Below, in pieces: positions 60,326 to 64,000 of a stretch of DNA of 64,000 bases (positions within the stretch are counted from its first letter, which is position 1; every line of letters starts with the position of its first letter). The translations under genes were made by a program, and so were the position numbers. The DNA lies in assembly GCF_017591425.1 (NCBI RefSeq), contig NW_024466607.1, positions 7,572,501-7,636,500 of the forward strand, given 5' to 3'. Origin of the DNA: Ochotona curzoniae. Taxonomy: Eukaryota > Chordata > Mammalia > Lagomorpha > Ochotonidae. The notes below the pieces were generated by a model. The model had not been told where the DNA came from and did no database searches. It saw nothing but the letters and a program-made list of their open reading frames with translations.

Positions 60326-61309
60326 CAGAACCCAGTTTCTAACATATGGGCCTGCTGGGACACAACACAACACAGTGGAGCCTACACCTTGGTGCCTGTT
60401 TCTAAGGGACAGTGGACCTGGAGACACCCGCGGCCACCCACGGCTTCTGTGGTCACACAGCCTCCCTTTGCCCCCTTGTCCCCCTCCCATGTCACCCCAA
60501 GGCTTCTGTCCTTGTACTGAGCTCCAAGGCCTCTGGCTTTTTTCCGATCTAAGTCAGAGCCTGGCTACACATTTGGCCCAGGCCTGGTTCTCCTTTTCCA
60601 TCTAGACCACTAGACCCCACTCCACCATCAGCCACAAAGCCATCTCACTTTCCTCTCCTTCACTGTTTGCTGGAGCAGCCCTTTTCCATGCCCTTCTAGA
60701 ACCTTCCCTTTGTATCCCTAACTTGGTGGAATGCATAAAGTAGCTTAGGGCCTGTTTCTGCCTCCACAAGCCCCTTCCTCCCTGGGTGGAGGTGTTTCTG
60801 GCTTCTGATCTCCCTGGGGAGGATTCCACGGCAACTCTCCCAGGAACTCTGGAGAAGCCCCATGCCAGTGTTCTTGTCTTGGGGCTAGGAGGCCCAGCAA
60901 GACGCGGCAAAGTCACAGAGGGAGTGAACACCACGGGGAAGAAGTGGGCTGGTAGGCACAGTCACTGCAAACCTTCAGTTTGTGAAGAAAAAAAAAAGTC
61001 TGCATCTCCTCTCTCCAGTAGCTCCTCAGTAGCTTCCCAGCACGGAGCAGCAGGGCAGGCCGGCCCCGTGCCGGTAAACCTCAGGAGCACGTGGTCCCAG
61101 TCCCTCACAGTCAGCCAGGAGACAGGCAGACAGGCCGTCCCCACCTGCTTCGGCAGCTCCCACATTCCCCCTGAAACCCAAACACAGGCAGGCAGAGAAG
61201 GGGCAGGTGCTGCGCCTGGAGGGGCCTCCACCAGCATCCCCTGGCAGACTGCCTAGCTGGGCCCAGGCTCTGGCTTCCCACTACGGAGCACCCTGCCAGA
61301 GAGCAGGTC

Positions 61310-61475
61310 AGGCTCACGGGGCTGGATCCCTGCCTGCCTGATGGGAACCTGGACCAAGTTTCCAGCTCCCAGCTTCAGCCTGGCCCAGTCCCTGCCTTTA
61401 CAGGCCTTTGGGGACAGTGAACCAGCCAAGGGGAGCTCTTCTCTCCCCACATTCCCTTCCTTCTTCCCTCCCAAG
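61310..61475 (+). mobile_element. C-type SINE, 3' part only
   Basis: From CTGATGGGAACCTGGACCAA to AGCCAAGGGGAGCTCTTCTC. Confidence 0.45.
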
Positions 61476-61484
61476 GAACTATAG

Positions 61485-61745
61485 ACAACGTACCTTGTGA
61501 ACACAGATGTGAAAATTCTTACCATGAGCAAACCCAGCAATGTGTAACAAGAATACGCCACAACTAAGCAGGGTTTATCCCAAGTACACAAGAACCAGTC
61601 CAGGGGATGCATGACGCCCAAGGGCTCGGAAAGAAAAATCTCACAAACACACGGCAAAAATCCAACACCCATTCTTAACCGAAAACTCGTCTCGGACCAA
61701 GCATGAACGCGAACTTCCTTGACTTCATAAAGAACATTGCCGAAA
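61485..61745 (+). mobile_element. L1 ORF2 remnant
   Basis: AAGCAGGGTTTATCCCAAGT and AAATCCAACACCCATTCTTA match the L1 reverse-transcriptase region, sense, with stops. Confidence 0.65.
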
Positions 61746-61749
61746 GCCC

Positions 61750-61870
61750 TGTAGCTAACCAGGTGTTAACCAGCCACTTGGTGTACCAGCATCCCGTGTG
61801 GGCACAGGGTCATGTCCCGGCTGCTCCACTTCCCATCCAGCTCCATGCTTCTGTATCTGGGAAAACAGGG
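61750..61870 (+). mobile_element. C-type SINE, 5' part only
   Basis: GGTGTACCAGCATCCCGTGT, then CGGCTGCTCCACTTCCCATC, breaking off after GGGAAAACAGG. Confidence 0.55.
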
Positions 61871-62370
61871 TAGGGCAGGCTGGGGCTGGAAGGAGTGGGG
61901 AGGCTTAGGGAGCAGATAGTGTGGGCGGGCACAGACAACCATGAATGAGGCAGGAGGACAGGAGGGGGACCATGCGGACCTGCTGTGTGTCCGCTGTCCC
62001 ATGACTTCACCTACAAGACACGGCCTCAGACTCCAGGACAGTGGCCACGCCAGGGCCCGCCCCAGTGGGGAGTGCTGTGCAGCCACGCTGGCCACGTGCC
62101 ACTGACGCTGTCAGGGAAGGAGGGGAAGGGGCTGTAATTCCACAATGGGAAACAAGAAAATCCAATATTGGTACAGAGACCTTATGTCTGCCATTCTTCT
62201 TTTGACTTTTTTCAAGTTTCTAATTGCCCAACTGGCTTGAAAAGCATTGAAAATGTTTTCTGGTAACTCTCTTTCTCACCTTCTAGAAAAAATAAAATCA
62301 ATCTGTTGATTTTAGATAGCTGGAACTATCACCCCATCACTCCGAAAAAGGTTCTGTAATGTCACATGGT

Positions 62371-62388
62371 GGCCACTAGGTGGCAAGC
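62371..62388 (+). promoter_or_regulatory. CTCF-like motif
   Basis: GGCCACTAGGTGGCAAGC fits CCACYAGRKGGCR in forward orientation, 5.5 kb past EFCC1. Confidence 0.5.
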
Positions 62389-62856
62389 ACACACACGGAA
62401 TGCAGGTGACGGTTCCAAGCCTGGGATCGAGAGTTGGAGTGGAGCTTGGTTCCCGGGTGTCCCACCACCTCTGTGAGGGACCATGCAAGCTGGCAGGCTG
62501 GGCGTTGAGGGTCATCAGGCTGGGGTGTGGTTCTCAGAGGGTATGGGACTGACTACAGCTTCTCATCTTGAACCCTCTGGCCTCATCCACTTAGTCCTCT
62601 CTGGCCAGCACCTCCCACTCCCGCCAAGGCCCCCGCAAAGCACTTCTTTGGGGAGGTGAGTTCTTTGATGTGCCCAATTTGCAGCTGAGCAAAATGAGGC
62701 AGGCTGTGGCCAAGACTATTGTCTAATGTCTGAGGACACAGGGCACGGAACAGGAAGTGCACAGGACAAACACAGTGAAGACTGAATGAGCAGAGCTCTG
62801 GGATAGCTGCACATCCCGTGAAGGTGCCCCACACTGCTGACCCACACGCCAACGTG

Positions 62857-63135
62857 ACCAGGGACTGTGGCACAGCAGGTTAGCTCGCTGCAGCACCAGC
62901 ATCCCACGTGGGCATGCTTTGTGCCCTCCTCCTCCTCTGGTCCAGCTCCTTGCTGACGCTCCTGGGAAGGCAGCGAAGGGTGGTCCAAATGCTTGGGCCC
63001 TGCCCCCACAAGGGGGGCCTGGATGGCACTGCAGGCTCTTGGCTCCTGCAGCCACATGGAGATTGAGCTGGGAGCTGTGTGTGTGTATGTGTGTCTCCCT
63101 CTAATTTTACCTTTGTGATAAGTATATCTTTTTTT
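62857..63135 (+). mobile_element. C-type SINE, older
   Basis: Head ACCAGGGACTGTGGCACAGC, 3' end near CTAATTTTACCTTTGTGATA. Confidence 0.7.
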
Positions 63136-64000
63136 TTTTTTAATGGTAAGATGGAAAGTCACATGTCCCACAGTAACAAAGATCAGAACACTGGGATTTG
63201 GGGTGGGGAGGGGGCACCCTCACAGGCAGCAGTGAGAAGGGGCTGGGCAGGGCCAGGTTCCCTTCTGGAAGTGGGGGAAGATGAACACTCCAGGGGTTGG
63301 AGTTTACTGCTGGCTGAAGTGGGAGACCTGGCCGGGCTGGAAGTTGGGACCTTTAGGGGGATAATGAGTGAGCAGAAAATGGGGCCGTAGGAGAGAGGCC
63401 ATGGTCCAGGTGGGTGGACAGCAAGCAGGCGAAGCTGGTGGCCGAGGGCATGGAGGAGCTGGGGAGAGCGGTCCTCCTGACTCTGGAGCCAGCTCACCCC
63501 AAGACAGACAGTGCTGGACGGAGTTGGCTCACTCCTAGGAGACATCTAAGAGGGACTGGGTGCCCGGGTCTGGGCTACAGTTGGAAGTGAGGCAGTGGCC
63601 ACAGCTGGACCAGTGTCCAGACAGAAAAACAGATGCAGGGTGTGGGGGTGGGGCGTGGGCTTCACGCTTTGGGGGCTGTGGGGCAAAGGGGAGAAGCCGT
63701 GGCGGGAGAGGGGTTTGGGCAATGGGTGCCTGAGATACAAGGACAGGATTTTTCCAGAATGAAGGGAACGGGACGGGTACATCAGCTTCTTCTCCCATGA
63801 GTCCTCTCCCTCGGGCTCTGCTGGCCAAAGGGTCCTTGCCTGCCAGGATCTTCCCACACGTTCCCAAAGCATTGTAATGCCCAGGGGTACTGAGGCCTTT
63901 GGGGGCCCAGCCCCTCCACATGTGCACATTGTGCTGTCTGCAAACCCTTGCTTGACTCGGTTCATGCTAAGGGTTAGCATCAAAGGCACGGGGTGTGTTG

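Larger units (their letters stand above)
56861..64000. other. Non-coding 3' flank of EFCC1; no gene recognised
   Basis: SINEs at 58950, 59440, 60027, 61310, 61750 and 62857, L1 remnants (58380-58760, 61485-61745) and a CTCF-like site (62371-62388). The stretches 56861-58380, 60326-61300, 61870-62850 and 63136-64000 show nothing I can name. GP9, expected further on from human gene order, is not seen. Confidence 0.6.

Noticed and set aside
57000..64000. GP9 (platelet glycoprotein IX), expected next in human order
   Set aside because: No frame in this interval looks like a leucine-rich-repeat platelet glycoprotein; it probably lies beyond the window.

Overview
This is mammalian nuclear DNA, almost certainly lagomorph and most likely pika (Ochotona). 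The basis is about forty copies of the lagomorph tRNA-derived C-type SINE, whose head, B box and tail look to me like the pika version, together with decayed L1 pieces, MIR-like pieces and GC-rich introns. The species call rests on repeat recognition and was not searched. I see no prokaryotic gene, CRISPR array or virus.

Three gene regions can be supported, in the order and orientation known from human 3q21 (ACAD9, then CFAP92 reversed, then EFCC1). (1) About 1.9-4.6 kb, + strand: decayed remnants of the 3' half of ACAD9. Several exons are recognisable in the right order, but with stops, frameshifts, an exon-internal deletion, one apparent 'intron' of only 26 nt and a missing last exon. (2) 5.77-33.58 kb, - strand: CFAP92 (KIAA1257), a ciliary gene. 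I could chain 13 coding exons with consensus splice sites and consistent phases into an uninterrupted 1142-codon frame, plus a probable non-coding first exon near 34.1 kb. (3) 36.93-56.86 kb, + strand: EFCC1, 8 coding exons, 634 codons, uninterrupted. Exon 5 carries a 75-bp in-frame tandem triplication.

CFAP92 and EFCC1 are head to head, about 2.7 kb apart. The CFAP92 start side carries a perfect 8-bp inverted repeat of RFX (X-box) half sites, as expected for a ciliary gene, and a CCAAT box. The EFCC1 start lies in a CpG island (about 36.29-37.6 kb). A consensus CTCF-like motif (35991-36010) and a long TC tract (34595-34692) lie between them.

The rest is SINE-dense non-coding DNA with several minisatellites: a composite CA/unique repeat at 7.63-8.05 kb, a GC-rich repeat abutting CFAP92 exon 10, a 47-bp repeat at 21.0-21.42 kb and a purine-rich repeat at 26.23-26.57 kb. 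From 56.9 kb to the end I find no coding exon. GP9, the next gene in human, is not in the window. I found no novel multi-gene system. The points most worth checking are the decayed syntenic ACAD9, the EFCC1 exon 5 expansion and the CFAP92 promoter palindrome.
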